From assembly GCA_007922195.1 (NCBI GenBank), contig ML682038.1:315208-379207 (forward strand): a stretch of DNA of 64,000 nt, read 5' to 3'. Each line of letters begins with the position of its first letter. The stretch's first letter is position 1. Shown here piece by piece: positions 22,029 through 33,900 of the stretch. The notes beneath the pieces are model-generated. The model was not told the DNA's origin. It ran no database searches and saw only the letters and a program-made list of their open reading frames with translations. Source of the DNA: Podocnemis expansa. Its lineage: Eukaryota; Chordata; Testudines; Podocnemididae. Position numbers and translations under genes: made by a program.

Positions 22029-22840
22029 ATAAACAAGGAGTCCTGTGGCACTTTCAAAGACTAACAAATTTATTTATCATATGAGCTTTCGTAGGAGAAA
22101 ATTCCACTTCATCAGACACTGTGAAGATGAGGAAGTACAGAATGGGAGAAAAATGAATGCAGGGACGTGTAAGTCATAGGATCGGGTCAGACTGCTATGC
22201 CAATTAATGTTTAGATTCAAACACTGAGGAACAGCATATTGAGGAAAGTGATGTTAAGTCACGTGTTGTAATAAGAAAAAAATCCATAGTCCTTATTTAG
22301 CCCTGAAACAGCACTGCCAAATTTGCATATGAATTTCAATTCTGCAGTTTCTCTTTGAATCCGTGATTTGTTATTCATTTGTGTGAGCACAGCTATTAGA
22401 AAATCATCAATGAAGTGATTAGGAAAATAGAGGTGTTCACCTGCTGGGTTTTGAATATTGTGATTTCTGATGTCAGATTTGTGTCCATTCATTCTTTTGT
22501 GCAGAGACTGTCCTGTTTGTCCTATATGAAGGTGGAGGGCATTTTTGGCACATGATGGCATAAATCACATTGGTGGATGAGCAGGTGAATGAGCCCTCGA
22601 TGCAGTAGCTGGTTTGATTTGGTCCTGTGATGGTGTCTTTTGTGCACATATCTGGGCAAAGGTGGCAACATGGTTTGTTGCAGCAATATGTGCCTGCTTT
22701 AGTAGTTCTGTTGTTGGGTCTGTAGTTGCTGGTGAGTATCTGCTTAAGGTTGGGGGGGTGTGCTGTCTTTGAGGGAGGAGGGGTCTGTTTCAGGCATTGG
22801 CAGTCTTGCAGCAGGGATTTCTCCTGTAAGAAACTCTACA
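22029..22840 (-). mobile_element. Penelope-like element, longest copy
   Basis: The low-coordinate side carries the family terminus (CAAGGAGTCCTGTGGCAC, GCTTTCGTAGGAG-like, CCACTTCATCAGACA). Reading the minus strand from 22840 to about 22230 gives the C-terminal coding part. It is minus-oriented, 5' truncated, and lacks the outermost AGTTCCAAAGGGG segment. This copy is the key that identifies all the short repeats of this family in the window. Confidence 0.88.
22230..22800 (-). pseudogene. PLE reverse transcriptase tail and GIY-YIG endonuclease
   Basis: PLE proteins combine a reverse transcriptase with a C-terminal GIY-YIG nuclease that nicks the target. The minus strand first reads a linker (PPNLKQILTSNYRPNN). 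It then reads a Cys-rich motif (CCNKPCCHLCPDMC … SFTCSSTNVIYAIMCQKC), the zinc-knuckle region that precedes the nuclease in PLEs. After a frameshift near 22540 it continues IGQTGQSLHKRMNGHKSDI, with the catalytic Arg and His positions of GIY-YIG, then a conserved Glu region and a GLNKD end near 22290. The expected Tyr of the YIG motif reads His. The upstream reverse transcriptase is absent. Dead by truncation and frameshift. Confidence 0.85.
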
Positions 22841-23452
22841 GAGTGAAAGGGAATAAGGAATCATTGGAATAAAAGCTGCAGCTAGTACTTTACATTTCAA
22901 AAGCTTAATTTTTTTTCCTTTTTTCTGCTTTTTATAAAGATTGGAAATATTTTTAATAAGAGTAAGCTGACCTTAGTTTGAAGAGAAACCTTAGCTCAAA
23001 CTTAACAGTTTAATGTTGTAAGAGTGAACAAGGATTTTTATCAAAAATTTACCCTTTTTTAAGTCTCAGAGGGCCTTTTTCAAACATAATCATATACAAT
23101 CAACATTTGTGCTGAACTTCTAAAATTGACAGCTGACTGCTAGTGTTTATGCTTAAGATCATTGACAGAAGATCATTATAAACCATTTTCTTCACCCTCC
23201 ATTTCACATCCAGGAGTATCTTACCTTATACACGTTCATAAATGTCTGGTCTATTATTTTTCTCTTGATGTTTGTGTGGAGGAGTCAATTTTTGTGAAGA
23301 TACGCAGCACAGTGAAAGAATAACAGCTTCTTGCTTAAAAGAAGTGTGGAAATTGTTGCTGTTGCCTTTGGGTCAATCTAAAATGACTGAGAAATCAATT
23401 GCTCCATTCTTTGTGTGTAGTGATGTTATGGTTAGAGTCACGGGAAACATCT
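22841..23452. other. Unique AT-rich DNA
   Basis: No feature recognised. Confidence 0.5.
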
Positions 23453-23585
23453 TGCCAAGTTCCAAAGGGGTAGCTGTGTTAGTCCAGTTCAGTAAAATAA
23501 ACAAGGAGTCCTGTGGCACTTAAAGCCTAATACATTTATTAATTGCATGAGCTTTCGTAGGAGAAAAATCCCACTTCATCCTGAA
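23453..23585 (-). mobile_element. Penelope-like element, short 3' copy
   Basis: AAGTTCCAAAGGGGTAGC, CAAGGAGTCCTGTGGCAC and ATCCCACTTCATC follow in the family order; the copy stops at about 23580. Only the terminal 130 bp are present and nothing is encoded. Confidence 0.85.
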
Positions 23586-23759
23586 GTGACCATGGATCAG
23601 GCCTCCAAAGCACTATAGTCCTTGCTCCTTTGGCTTACATGGCTCCTCCAGCAGTAGAGTAGTCAGGGAACACAAGCCTTCCTTTTCGCCTGGGTTCCAG
23701 CCCAGGGCCCTTGTGATGAACAGTTAGTGTATTTCATATGATCTCTGGCAGGTTCCCTG

Positions 23760-24478
23760 GGCAGCTTCAAGGGTTAAAATATAATTTGGTGAGCCCCAGA
23801 ACCCTCCTAAATTGGTGGGCACCCCTCACGCCAGTGTGGGCCCCCCTCACACACCCCAGCTACTGCCCCCCAAATGCCTGCCCCCACCCCAGCTACTGTT
23901 CCCCACATGCCTACCCCCACCCCAGCTACTGTCCCTGTCCCCTGTCTCGCTGCTGGTCCTTCAACCCCCCATTGTGCCACACAGTCTTCCCTCGCTGCCT
24001 CAGGCCGACCCCCTCCCCTGTGCCCTTTCACTGCAGGGCCAGCTCGCCTGTCCCCAAAGACCCCACCCCCACCCCAGGGCCCCCTTACTTGGCCACCATG
24101 TCACTGGCGCAGCCCCGGCCCAGGCTGATGTTCTGACCTGAGCCTGACTGAGAGGCTCTGAGCATGCTTAGCCAGAGCAGGCTTAGGCTGGAGCCTCAGC
24201 CCGGGGCCAGGGCAGCTCTCTACCTTCCTGGAAAGTGGCGGAATGGCATTCCGGGCCTGCTATTTTTAGAGGTTCAGCATCAAGGCCCTTAAAAATAGGA
24301 AATGAAGCCAGAACGCTGTGTTCTGGTGCCTGCTATTTTTAAATGGTGAGCCCCAGAACGCAGCATTCTGACTCCATTTTCTATTTTTAGGGGCCATGGA
24401 AGACTGAGCCCCTAAAAATAGTGGGCCCCAGAACACCATTCCACCACGTTCTGGCCTACTTTAACCCCTGGGGAGCTT
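23760..24478. mobile_element. hAT non-autonomous element, family C copy 1
   Basis: Ends CAAGGGTTAAAA (23768) and TTTAACCCCTG (to 24470), flanked by GGCAGCTT (23760-23767) and GGGAGCTT (24471-24478), 7 of 8 matching. The interior has a C-rich left half and a right half repeating GG-CCCCAGAA and CTATTTTTA motifs. It matches the copy at 53263-53993 throughout. No transposase; Pro-rich frames are composition shadows. Confidence 0.85.
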
Positions 24479-25587
24479 CCTACCATTTTTTTACAAATGC
24501 TTATTGGGGGAACTGCACCCTCCAGTGTTCTCTTCTTGGATCTTAGTCTCTGTAGAGCTTTCTCCTAGTTTATTGCTAAGGGTGACTCTGAGGCTTTCTG
24601 GCAGCCATCTGGAACCCTTCACTTCTGTTGGCCTCACACAGCTCGGCCAGTCCTAATCTGTAAGCTCCTTACTGCAGCTCACCTTTCTCAGTGGTCTCCT
24701 GGTGGCCCTGCTGTCATTCCTTTAGTCACCCCCGTGAATCTCCCCAGCTGGATCTAATGCTTAATTATTTGTTTCCCCAACACGGCTGCCACAGAATGGG
24801 CTAATTGGGCTCCTCTTTGCCCTGTCACTGTATGATGCGGGGTTATACCCCCCATTACACAGTAGACAGCTTTTCTTACTTCTCTTTTCAACCAGAGGGG
24901 TGTAGGGTATATATGCACTGCAAATGAAGGTGTGATTTAAGAGTGGCGTAGTCATAGTCTTGCTGGCTTTAAGCTAGAGCTGGGCAAATAATTTTTTCTG
25001 TTCAATGGCTGAACTGAACCCCACAACCCCAAATAAATAAAAAATCAGCTAGCTTTGAACTGAAACTGAATATTTCAGGTTTTTTCTCACTAAAATGCAC
25101 AATCAAAACAATTTTGTTTGGGTCAAATTAAACCTTTTCAAACAAATGACATTTTAGGCCAACATGCTTTGAAACAAAATAACAGAATGGTTTATTAAAA
25201 AATGTCAAAGCTATTTATTCCCCATCATTTTTCATTTGACAAAAATTATTTATCGAATTTGACTAGAATTCACAAATTAGTTTTGGTCGCCCTAAAACTG
25301 CATTTTTGGCAAATGTGCTAGCTGACTGCAAAATGTTCCCTAGTTTTACTTTAAATGTGCTGCAGTGGGTAACAGTGGTAGTGAGGAGATGGGGTCATGG
25401 GCTTTAGCATGAGCTAGCTACTGTAAGGTCCTAGGCTCTTTGGGTTCACAGTTGGGTTGTTGGCTCACAGTAGGGTCTGTGCCACCACACCATCACTGCT
25501 ATTGCTGCACATGCTAACTCGATTAAAGCTAGAACAGGTAAGCCTGCCCATTCTACAATCTCACCTTCATTTACAAGTTTGATGTAC
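24479..25587. other. Non-coding DNA with a possible old MITE
   Basis: At about 24975 AGAGCTGGGCAAATAATTTTT starts a roughly 350-bp AT-rich block containing TTGACAAAAATT and similar Phe/Lys-like runs. It resembles an ancient amniote MITE terminus, but no convincing opposite end or duplication was found. No gene is recognised in the rest. Confidence 0.4.
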
Positions 25588-26155
25588 CCTTAGACCAGTG
25601 GTATCGCTGCCCCGGGGAGGGACTCGGGCCATGGGCCCAAGCCCCACCCCTGGAAAGCAGGCCCAGCCCCCAGGCTGCAGGCCCCGCCCCCTGGCCAGGG
25701 ACAGGGCTGGAAGCCACCGTGCCGCTGCGGGTGGCTAGGCCCCGCATCCCCAGCGAGGGACGGGGCCAGAAGTGGCTGCAGGTCGCCAGGCCCCACATCC
25801 CTGACTGGGTATGGGGCCGGAAGTGGCCATGGGCAGCTGGGCCCAGCATCCCTGGCCAGGGATGGGGCCGCTGCTGCCACAGGCAGCCAGGCACCGAATT
25901 CCCCACCGCAGCTGCGGGCAGCCAGGCCCCGGATCCCCGGCCGGGGCCAGGGCTGCCGCGGCTGCCATTGGCCGGGCCCTGGATCCCCAGCTGGAGACGA
26001 GGCTGCTGTGGCTGCCAGCAGCTGGGCCCTGGATTTCCAGCCCAATTAGGCTTGAGACCAGGAGAGGGGCAGCCCCGTCAGACCCGGGGCACCAGCACTG
26101 GGATTTGGGGCATGTGCCCCGGGTGCCCAGCGCCAGCGACACCCCTGCCTCAGAC
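25588..26155. mobile_element. GC-rich hAT element, family A copy 4
   Basis: Target duplications CCTTAGAC (25588-25595) and CCTCAGAC (26148-26155) match at 7 of 8. The ends are CAGTGGTATCGCTG (25596) and CAGCGACACCCCTG (to 26147). The interior repeats the family module (AGGCCCCG(C/G)ATCCCC) about seven times at roughly 55-65 bp. Overlapping frames of 110-160 codons on both strands are shadows of the repeated module. Confidence 0.88.
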
Positions 26156-26252
26156 TGGGTTTACTCTTCACTGTATGTTCAGCTCTCCAGTCACATGAAA
26201 AACCCAGTCCTTCACAGGGCAATTAAAGTCCAGACCAAGCACTTTTTCATTT

Positions 26253-26283
<31 letters not shown>

Positions 26284-26284
26284 G
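26253..26284. repeat. (CT)n microsatellite
   Basis: A pure run of about 13-14 CT units follows a TTTAGTCTTTCT lead. Confidence 0.95.
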
Positions 26285-26559
26285 GCTCACAGATCTCACC
26301 AGAGACCTGTGTGAATCTTCACTCTTTAATACACTGAAGTAATAAGGCATTCCTGCACAACACCTACAAGACACTCTTGTCTTAGTCCATCAAAAAGAAA
26401 AGCATACCCAGTCATAACTTTATCCCCTATATGCATCCTTGCATGAAGCCATTTCTTTCACTTCTTCCCCATGGTCTCTTCTCTTTCTTGGATTACCAAA
26501 ATGTTATTTGGGAGAAGGAGGGGGGCAATTCTCTGGGTGACCAACATTGGCTGAGTTTC

Positions 26560-26784
26560 CTCTACAACAGAGGTCTCAAACTCAAATCACCATGAGGGCC
26601 ACAGGAGGACTAGTACAGGGCCACATGAGGGCTAGTACGTTAGCCCAAGCGCTGCACCACAGAAATGTTTTCATACAATGATATTACAAATATCGGTAAT
26701 GATAGTGTCATTGTGGGCTGCAGAAAATAGCTTTGGGGCTGCACATGGCCCGCAGGCCATGCATTTGAGACCCCTGCTCTACAG
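26560..26784. mobile_element. hAT MITE (Charlie-like ends)
   Basis: The ends are CAGAGGTCTCAAACTC (26568) and CATTTGAGACCCCTG (to 26776). Flanks CTCTACAA (26560-26567) and CTCTACAG (26777-26784) match at 7 of 8. The CAG-GGTCTCAAA terminus is characteristic of Charlie-type hAT MITEs (family knowledge). 209 bp, non-coding. Confidence 0.88.
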
Positions 26785-29700
26785 GCTCCTCCTCAGAGCC
26801 TTACTGGAGAGACTTAAACTTACCTGCTTCTTCCTGTTCTGAGGCCCTACTTATGTACAGCCTGTCCCATCCCAGTATGCCTCTTCCCCAGTTGCTACTA
26901 TTCTCATCTGCCCCAGGAACTACAAATATCAGCATTCCTCAGTTCTGGCCAGAAATGAGGAACATGACAGTGCTGAAGGGCCAGTACTACCTTTTACATG
27001 GACAATTGTTCCCTTTTCTGCAAACCTTTCCTAAATAACACCAGCTGTACACAGAATCCAGCACAAGTAGGTAGAGTCCACTTCTGCAGCAGCAAGATGG
27101 GGCAAAAACAGGATCTAACCCCTTCTGCCTGCACACACTCCTAGATAGAGGCACTTCAAATGATTATTATTTGTATTATGCCTGTGTTCAAATGTGCAAA
27201 GTGCTGTCCAAACATACAGCAAGATAGTCTCTGAAAGAAATTACATGTCTAAAATCATATCACTGGTTTAGCTACCTAAGCATGGCAGCCATCATCCTAA
27301 GTCTGAATGTGCAATACAGAAACTCTGATGTGTGTTCCAAACTATATTTCTGAAACTCCTTCAAAAGTAAATCAAACTGTTTAATCTGTTTATTTATGGT
27401 CTCTCTTATACTCATGCTCTGCTTACATTTTTAACTCAAAACCTCTCCGTCACCAATATTCTCAGAGGGAGCTATTTCAAGTTCAGCAAGATCTGTTGAT
27501 GTATCCATAAGAGTCCAACCCTACGAACCTTCCAAATTCTTTAACAAAAGGGTAAGTTCACTCCTCAACACAGGTCCCGCAGAATTAATATATAGCCCTT
27601 AAGTTCTACGTTGATCTAACATGGAACAAAGGCTTCCTTCTGTTTTTCTTTCCGCTACAAGATGCCCTCACATGAAGGCAAAATATGTCTAATTGCCTAC
27701 AAGAAGGATATTTGGTCCAAATTTGCAGGGGGCTTCAAGATGGCACATTAGACTTTAAAGTCTTGCTGAGACTCAATGGCTGATGTATCTGGATGGCAGA
27801 AATCTCATTAGTTTATAGCGGAATAATTCCACCTCCAGTGAGGGGAGGGGGGAGGGAGGAGAAATGAAGCCAACACTGCTTGCAGTTAAAACTCAATTTT
27901 CTGAGTACAGATTTTGGTGTATTACTCCCACTGTTATTGTGTGATTATCCACACGTTCAGAACTATGGAAGAAGTATTAATTGGCAGGCTAACACACACA
28001 TTTTATTATAAGAAACTCAACCTTTTTTCTATAGTTCCAGGAGCAGAACATTTTAAAATGTAGGTGCATTTTTCTCAGTTCCAACAATGTGATCAAACAG
28101 TAATTTTTTTGTGATCAGAGTTGGAAAAAATAAGCAAAATGGTCATTTAAATTAAAAGACTCTTTTCATTTATTCATAGAAGCATTTTGAATTAAAAAAC
28201 ATTAAAAGAAATGTTATTGCTAATCAACTTGTTCTCTTTCAGGTGATTAATTCTTTAGTGTCCAAGCACTAGTATCAATAATTTATTTAGTTGTTTAGAT
28301 AGGCGGATATCTTGTAAAATTATATGTTCAGAAACATGCACAAGAGAACTGGGATTATGCAGCTGGCTTTTTGGCAGACAGAAGGCTGATTTTCACTGGG
28401 ATGCAATAATAGCTCAACAATATAATCTTCAGTAAATTGAGGGATCTCATAATTAGCCCTTTTTGTGAGATGATCCTGATAAATTAGAACATTGGCCAAA
28501 GCAAATGGGATAGCTTAGAGATTGCAATATCATCCCAAACAACAAGTACTACTGAATCCCCAAGAAATATCTAGTACATAGTTAACATCAAATAAAGTAA
28601 GTACTGAACCAACTGTCTTCCTTAGGGAATTATGCTTTCTTGAAGTAACACTCTGTTTCACGCACCCCACAAGTACATATAACCAGGTCATTTGTAGATC
28701 TGAATTATAATCTGTAGTTAAAACTCATCATCGGGAATTTTAAAGTTGTGCAGTGGGGTCTGATTTTCACTGCCGGGGTCAAGGGGAGTTTTGCCTTTGA
28801 CTTCAGTGATCACTAGACTGGACAGTAGCTACCTGCGTAACCCACCAATCTTATTTTTGCTACCTCTTGTGCTTTCCTGCCTCTTTTGTTGTCAAACTCA
28901 TGTGTTGCACCTTGTCTCATTGGACTCCTGAGGCTGCAGTTTGATCAATGTGGGGAGTGGGGGACCTTTGCATCCAAGCAGAGCTCCATTGCCTGCAATG
29001 TGGCTCCATTTGGCTGTAAAGATTCACCATGCACATAAGATTTTATAATCAGATCCTTTGATTATGAACTGTTTGAGGAAGGAACTGTCACTATGGCCGA
29101 AGTCCTCAAAGGTTTTCAATGGATGTTAGAAGCTTAAATACCTTGGAGGATCTGGGCCCATGTGTTGCTGCAGAGCCTAGAATGATTAGGGCCTGATAGC
29201 ACTTTAGCAATTGAAATAATAAAAAATACTAAAAGCCACAGATTTGACTGCTATTAGTAAAGGGGTTAAACAGCTATTTTAGAATCAGCCATTCAGAGGG
29301 GTTAGTGGGGTACCCAAACCAAACCAAATATTCTATTTAGGATTGTGAAAACTTGTTTTGCCAAATTAAGAAACCTCCTGAAAATTCATGTGTTTTAGAT
29401 TTAGAAGAAAACACAAAACTTTGAGGGTCTGGTTTCATTTGGTGTTAGCAAAATGTTAATTCTGATGTATTTCCTGGGGTTGTGTGTTTGTTTGTTTATT
29501 TTTCCACTATTAATAAAAGCAGCAAGAACAAAATCTTTATAGGAAGAATCAAACAAGAATCTTTATAACATATATTCCATATAGTTAGTAATATGTGTTT
29601 TATTATATTCCCTTAGAAGCAGTCATTCACACTGGAGGGGAAATATTTTATATAACTTAAAAATATTTCACCTATTCAAAGCATAAAAAACAAAAAATCT

Positions 29701-30670
29701 AGAAATTTTGCAAAGCACCAATCACTAGTTTTAATGTCTGTCCTGAAAATTATCTTGTTAAAATAAGCTTCCTTTTAATCTCATATCAACAAAAATAAAT
29801 TGATTGAGGAATACTCTTCAAGAACATAAAATACTAAACCATTGTAGACATACTGAAGGATTCAAGATGCTGTAGGGTCATAATACTAATACAGCTTCAT
29901 GGTAAACACCTATTATATTACCACTGATTCATTTCACAATGCAGAAATTATAAACTCATAGGAATGGCTAATAAAATAATGATGACATCATGGGCAAAAG
30001 ATTTCTCACATTTCCACATTTCTTGTTTTACATAACTAAAACTTAAAAAAACAACTTCAGGAAAATCATACTTTCATTACTTGCCAACCACCAAGACACA
30101 CTGATTTCCATGTTATGTATTAAATTGAGTCCTGAATTCTCTCCTTTGTCCTGTTTGAAATATATTGAGCATGGGTATGTAGAAGTTTGAAACTTGGTTT
30201 CCTTAAGTTAGGCCTACAGATCCATATTTAGGCAAAGTTAATGTATGTGTGCACTGCATGCTCCTTACAGAGGCATGTAAAGCTTCTAGAATTGTAGAGT
30301 ATATAGTCTGCACAATTTTCTTTCCCTGCACAGGTATAAATAGCAGTGTGCAGGTGAGGTACTGGTTAGGTAAATGAAGACAAGCATGCATATTCCCTGC
30401 ATGGTTTCCTACATGCCCAAGCAAAGCCTCACCTGTTTATACTGCTGTTTCTAGCACCATAGTGCCCATTGCTTCCCAGCTACTGGAACCTTTCCCTCTT
30501 GCAGAGCAAAGCTCCAACAGCTAGGAAGGGTAGTAGGGAAAGCTTCTGGCAGCTGTCTCCTACTGGAAATTTCCCTGTCTTAGGGAAAAATCTAACAGCA
30601 GGGAAGGTTCAGGCATGGGGAGATAGCAGAGAAAGGCATTGGCATCCTCCTTCTGGAGCCTTTCCTTCCC
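26785..30670. other. Unique AT-rich DNA
   Basis: No gene or RNA recognised in nearly 4 kb. Near 29095-29160 a short palindrome pairs AGTCCTCAAAGGTTTTCAA with an inverted AATACCTTGGAGGATCTGGG, resembling a known ancient amniote palindromic repeat. Near 28755-28800, GGGGTCAAGGGGAGTTTTGCC with CTTTGACTTCAGTG is a similar small palindrome. A purine-rich run lies at 27840-27865. Confidence 0.5.
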
Positions 30671-30942
30671 TCAGGGCAGGTCTATACTGCTTGCCCTTTT
30701 TGGCAACAGTTGAATATAGATGTGAAAGTTATTTAAAATAACTTGCATATCTACATTCAGCTTCTCTACTCCCTGCACACACACTGCCCTAGTTCAAAAG
30801 GAGGGGGCCACCCTTCAAACCAGAGCTACCTGGATGCCAAGATGGTGTTGCAGGATCAACTGAGTGAAACTTCACAGACCCAAGCAGTTGATCGGGAACT
30901 TTGACCTGATGGTGGTGAATTTGCCATGAAGACCTGCCCTCA
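30671..30942. mobile_element. MITE with 3-bp TSD, Harbinger-like
   Basis: The ends are GGGCAGGTCTATAC (30674) and GAAGACCTGCCC (to 30939), flanked by TCA on both sides (30671-30673, 30940-30942). The 3-bp duplication and the AGGTCTA-type end fit PIF/Harbinger. The interior includes GCATATCTACATTCAGC and is non-coding. Confidence 0.65.
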
Positions 30943-33900
30943 GCCAGAGCCTTTCCTCACTATGGTGAAAGGCTCCAGCAGCAAGGATCTACCAGAGCCT
31001 TTCCTCTTGTGAGTCTTTCACTGACACACATGGCCTGACATTACAGTGTGAATAAAGCCTGCTTTTCACAGTGGAAGGCAGCTATACGCACACTACTCAC
31101 TGCCATGAATGATGTGCAGTGTGGGCATATCTTCATTGCCTGATCCTGCCCTATTGAGGTCAATGGGAGCTTTATCATGAAATTCAATGAGCACAGACTC
31201 ATATCCATAGTAGTCTAATTTTCAAAGGTACTAAGTGTATGTTTTAGTGGTTTAGGCTGTTTTAGATAACAGTACAATGTCTGTGTTCTGTATGCCCAAT
31301 AAAGCAGATTACAGTAAGATTAACAGAAAGCAGATGTCAATGTAGCCAGGCAAAAGTTGGTTAAAAAATTGAATGCATACCCAAGGAAAATTTTTTTGCA
31401 TTATGCACTGAGTTTTGGTTTCAAAAATGAAATGCAAATTTACCTTCAGTGCTATTGTGTCTAGTATATAATGTTCAAATAAATTGCTTTTGGTGTATGC
31501 AGAAAGGCAGACTGTTTTCAGAAAAGTAATCTATGTACTAGGTTTAATGATGCAATCTCTACAAATATAACTTTGTCTCATGTAGACCTGAGCATATATA
31601 CTTGTTTTTAAACTGTATTATAGTTTGTATAGAATTTCTTGTTTCACATAATTAGATAGCCATAATAGGTTGTAGCCATGAAAAAATTAGTGTTCTGATA
31701 TATAATCAGCCTAGAATTTGCTTTGGAGATCTGAAAAGAAATACTCAATAACCAATTTTTAAAATATCCTTTCCTCAAATAGTATTAAATTCCTGGCATT
31801 CGAAAATGTATCAGTATAGAAAGGGCTATATTATTATTTAATGTGCATGTATGTGAGAATTGGTTGTGTATACATGCTTTTCTGAGTCTCATCTTGCTCC
31901 ACCAGTTTTATAGAGGTGTCATTTGGCTCCTCGTGCTTTTCCCATTAACTAGAAGTCTGGCCTTTATTCATTATGCAAATTAAAGTTAACTGATTCCTCA
32001 TGGTTTAGGAATAATTTATGATTTGAGGATGCTTATGTGATTAAAATTTTTACAAAATCTTTGAACTGAAATGGGCCCATAACCTTCAGTGTAAAAATAG
32101 TCACAAAATGTTTCATTGTCTATGTTCAAACACACACACACATATATATAAAGAAAGAGCATAACTCTGCTGAAATTCCATTTACTATTCTTGTTTTCTA
32201 ATTGATTGTTGATATTGCTTGCTTGCTTATAATATCATGGCATCACACCATCAAGCTCCTGATCTGTATGTTTTCTTCATCTACAGTTAGTTACGCATGT
32301 ATGTAAACATATTTATTTCTTAGTTTATTTTAAAATGAAGAATGCTCGAGGGATATTTCTCACAGTAAATGTGGAATGTGAGGCCATAAATGACTAAGAC
32401 AGGAGATTAGATGCATAAGTAAAAGCTGAGGCATTTGATAATAAACAAAGTGTTTATTGAAAAAGCCTAATGCAATGGACATTGCTCCTATTATATGACA
32501 AGAAAAAAGATAAATTACAATATAAAAAAATAATATACTCTTTATTGCAATTGTTACATCAGCTGACGTCATACTAAGAATAAGGATCAGGCAGAATACT
32601 TGTTAAGGGTGGGATTAAAGGTCAGCATTTAGATAGGGGTGAAGAAGGAAGAAAAGTGATATGAAAGTGGAAGAGGTTGGCAGGAGGAAGAGAAGGGACA
32701 TGAAGATGGCAAGGAGCAGAAGACAGTAGAAAGATATTAGGAAAAGAACAGTATAGACAAAGACTTGCCTGATCTTGCTCCTGTGAGGTCAATGAGAGCT
32801 TTCCCTTTGAGTAAAATGGACACAGGATCAAGATATTGGACAACAATAGCAAGAGTCATAATGAAGCTGGAAGGAGAACATAATTGTTGATAAAAATGTG
32901 AATCGATGGAAGTCGTACTAAAAACAGATTAGCTGATGTTGGTGGTCTGTGCTACAGAAGGGAGCACAGGCCTACAGCACTGGTCTTTCATAACCCATTC
33001 TTCAGCTCATAAGGAGTGCTTATTATAAAGAGGAGATGTGGGGTCTATAAGTGCTCAGGAGTCATATTTCCATGATATTGGCAATGAGCATTCCCTTCTT
33101 CCTGGCTGTAGTTGGCTGACCAGTGATTCATTGAGAGCAAAAGAGTTTTAAGTGTTGTTGTTGTTTTTTTGATTTTTGCTTTGTTTTGTTTTGTTTTTTT
33201 GTTTTTTTGGTTTTGTGTTTTTTTTTGTAAATGTGCCCTAGAATAGTGCTGCTGTGAGGTCAGAGATCACCTGTACATTTTTAGTCAGGAATGTTTCTAG
33301 AGAACTTCGGGATTCATTAAGATAGAAGTTGCTATATAAATCTATTAATATACTTTGTTTACAAGAATAATATAGACTGACTGGGCATAAATGCTGGAGA
33401 TATTGTGGTTAAAAAGTGGATTTAATGAATATATGAAAGATATGTTAAGTCACAAGAGCATTGAGTTGTTATTCATAACCAAATATTACTAATTGTTGGA
33501 TATCTGTTATAAAGTGAACCTTTGGTAATGCTGCCATGACTTCCTAACAAAAAGAGTTGCACCCAAAGAAAAAAAGAATTAATCTCTCAGCAGCTAGACT
33601 ACAAATAGGCATTTACTGAAAGAATAAAAATGATCCCAACTGAGAGGAACAGTTCCTTCCAAAAAAAAAAAAAAGGTAAAATTAAAACACCAACTACATG
33701 CCCAACAAAATAGACAGAAGATAAATATACTTAGATGTTTGGTTACCTTTAATTAACACACCGCAGACAAAACTACATTTGTCTGCAAAAAGTGTTAGCT
33801 CACCTCTCCAATATTGTTAATATTAATGTTTCATAGACATGGCTGTTTGATAAGTTTGAGTAGAATCAATAGTTTCTCTCAGCTATATTGACCAGAAATA

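Noticed and set aside
23807..24141. Proline-rich frames on plus and minus strands
   Set aside because: They fall inside the C-rich half of hAT family C, and the homologous copy at 53263 does not keep the frame.
33158..33227. T-rich GTTTT tract considered as a retrotransposon poly-A tail
   Set aside because: No LINE or SINE body, and no duplication, adjoins it; treated as simple sequence.
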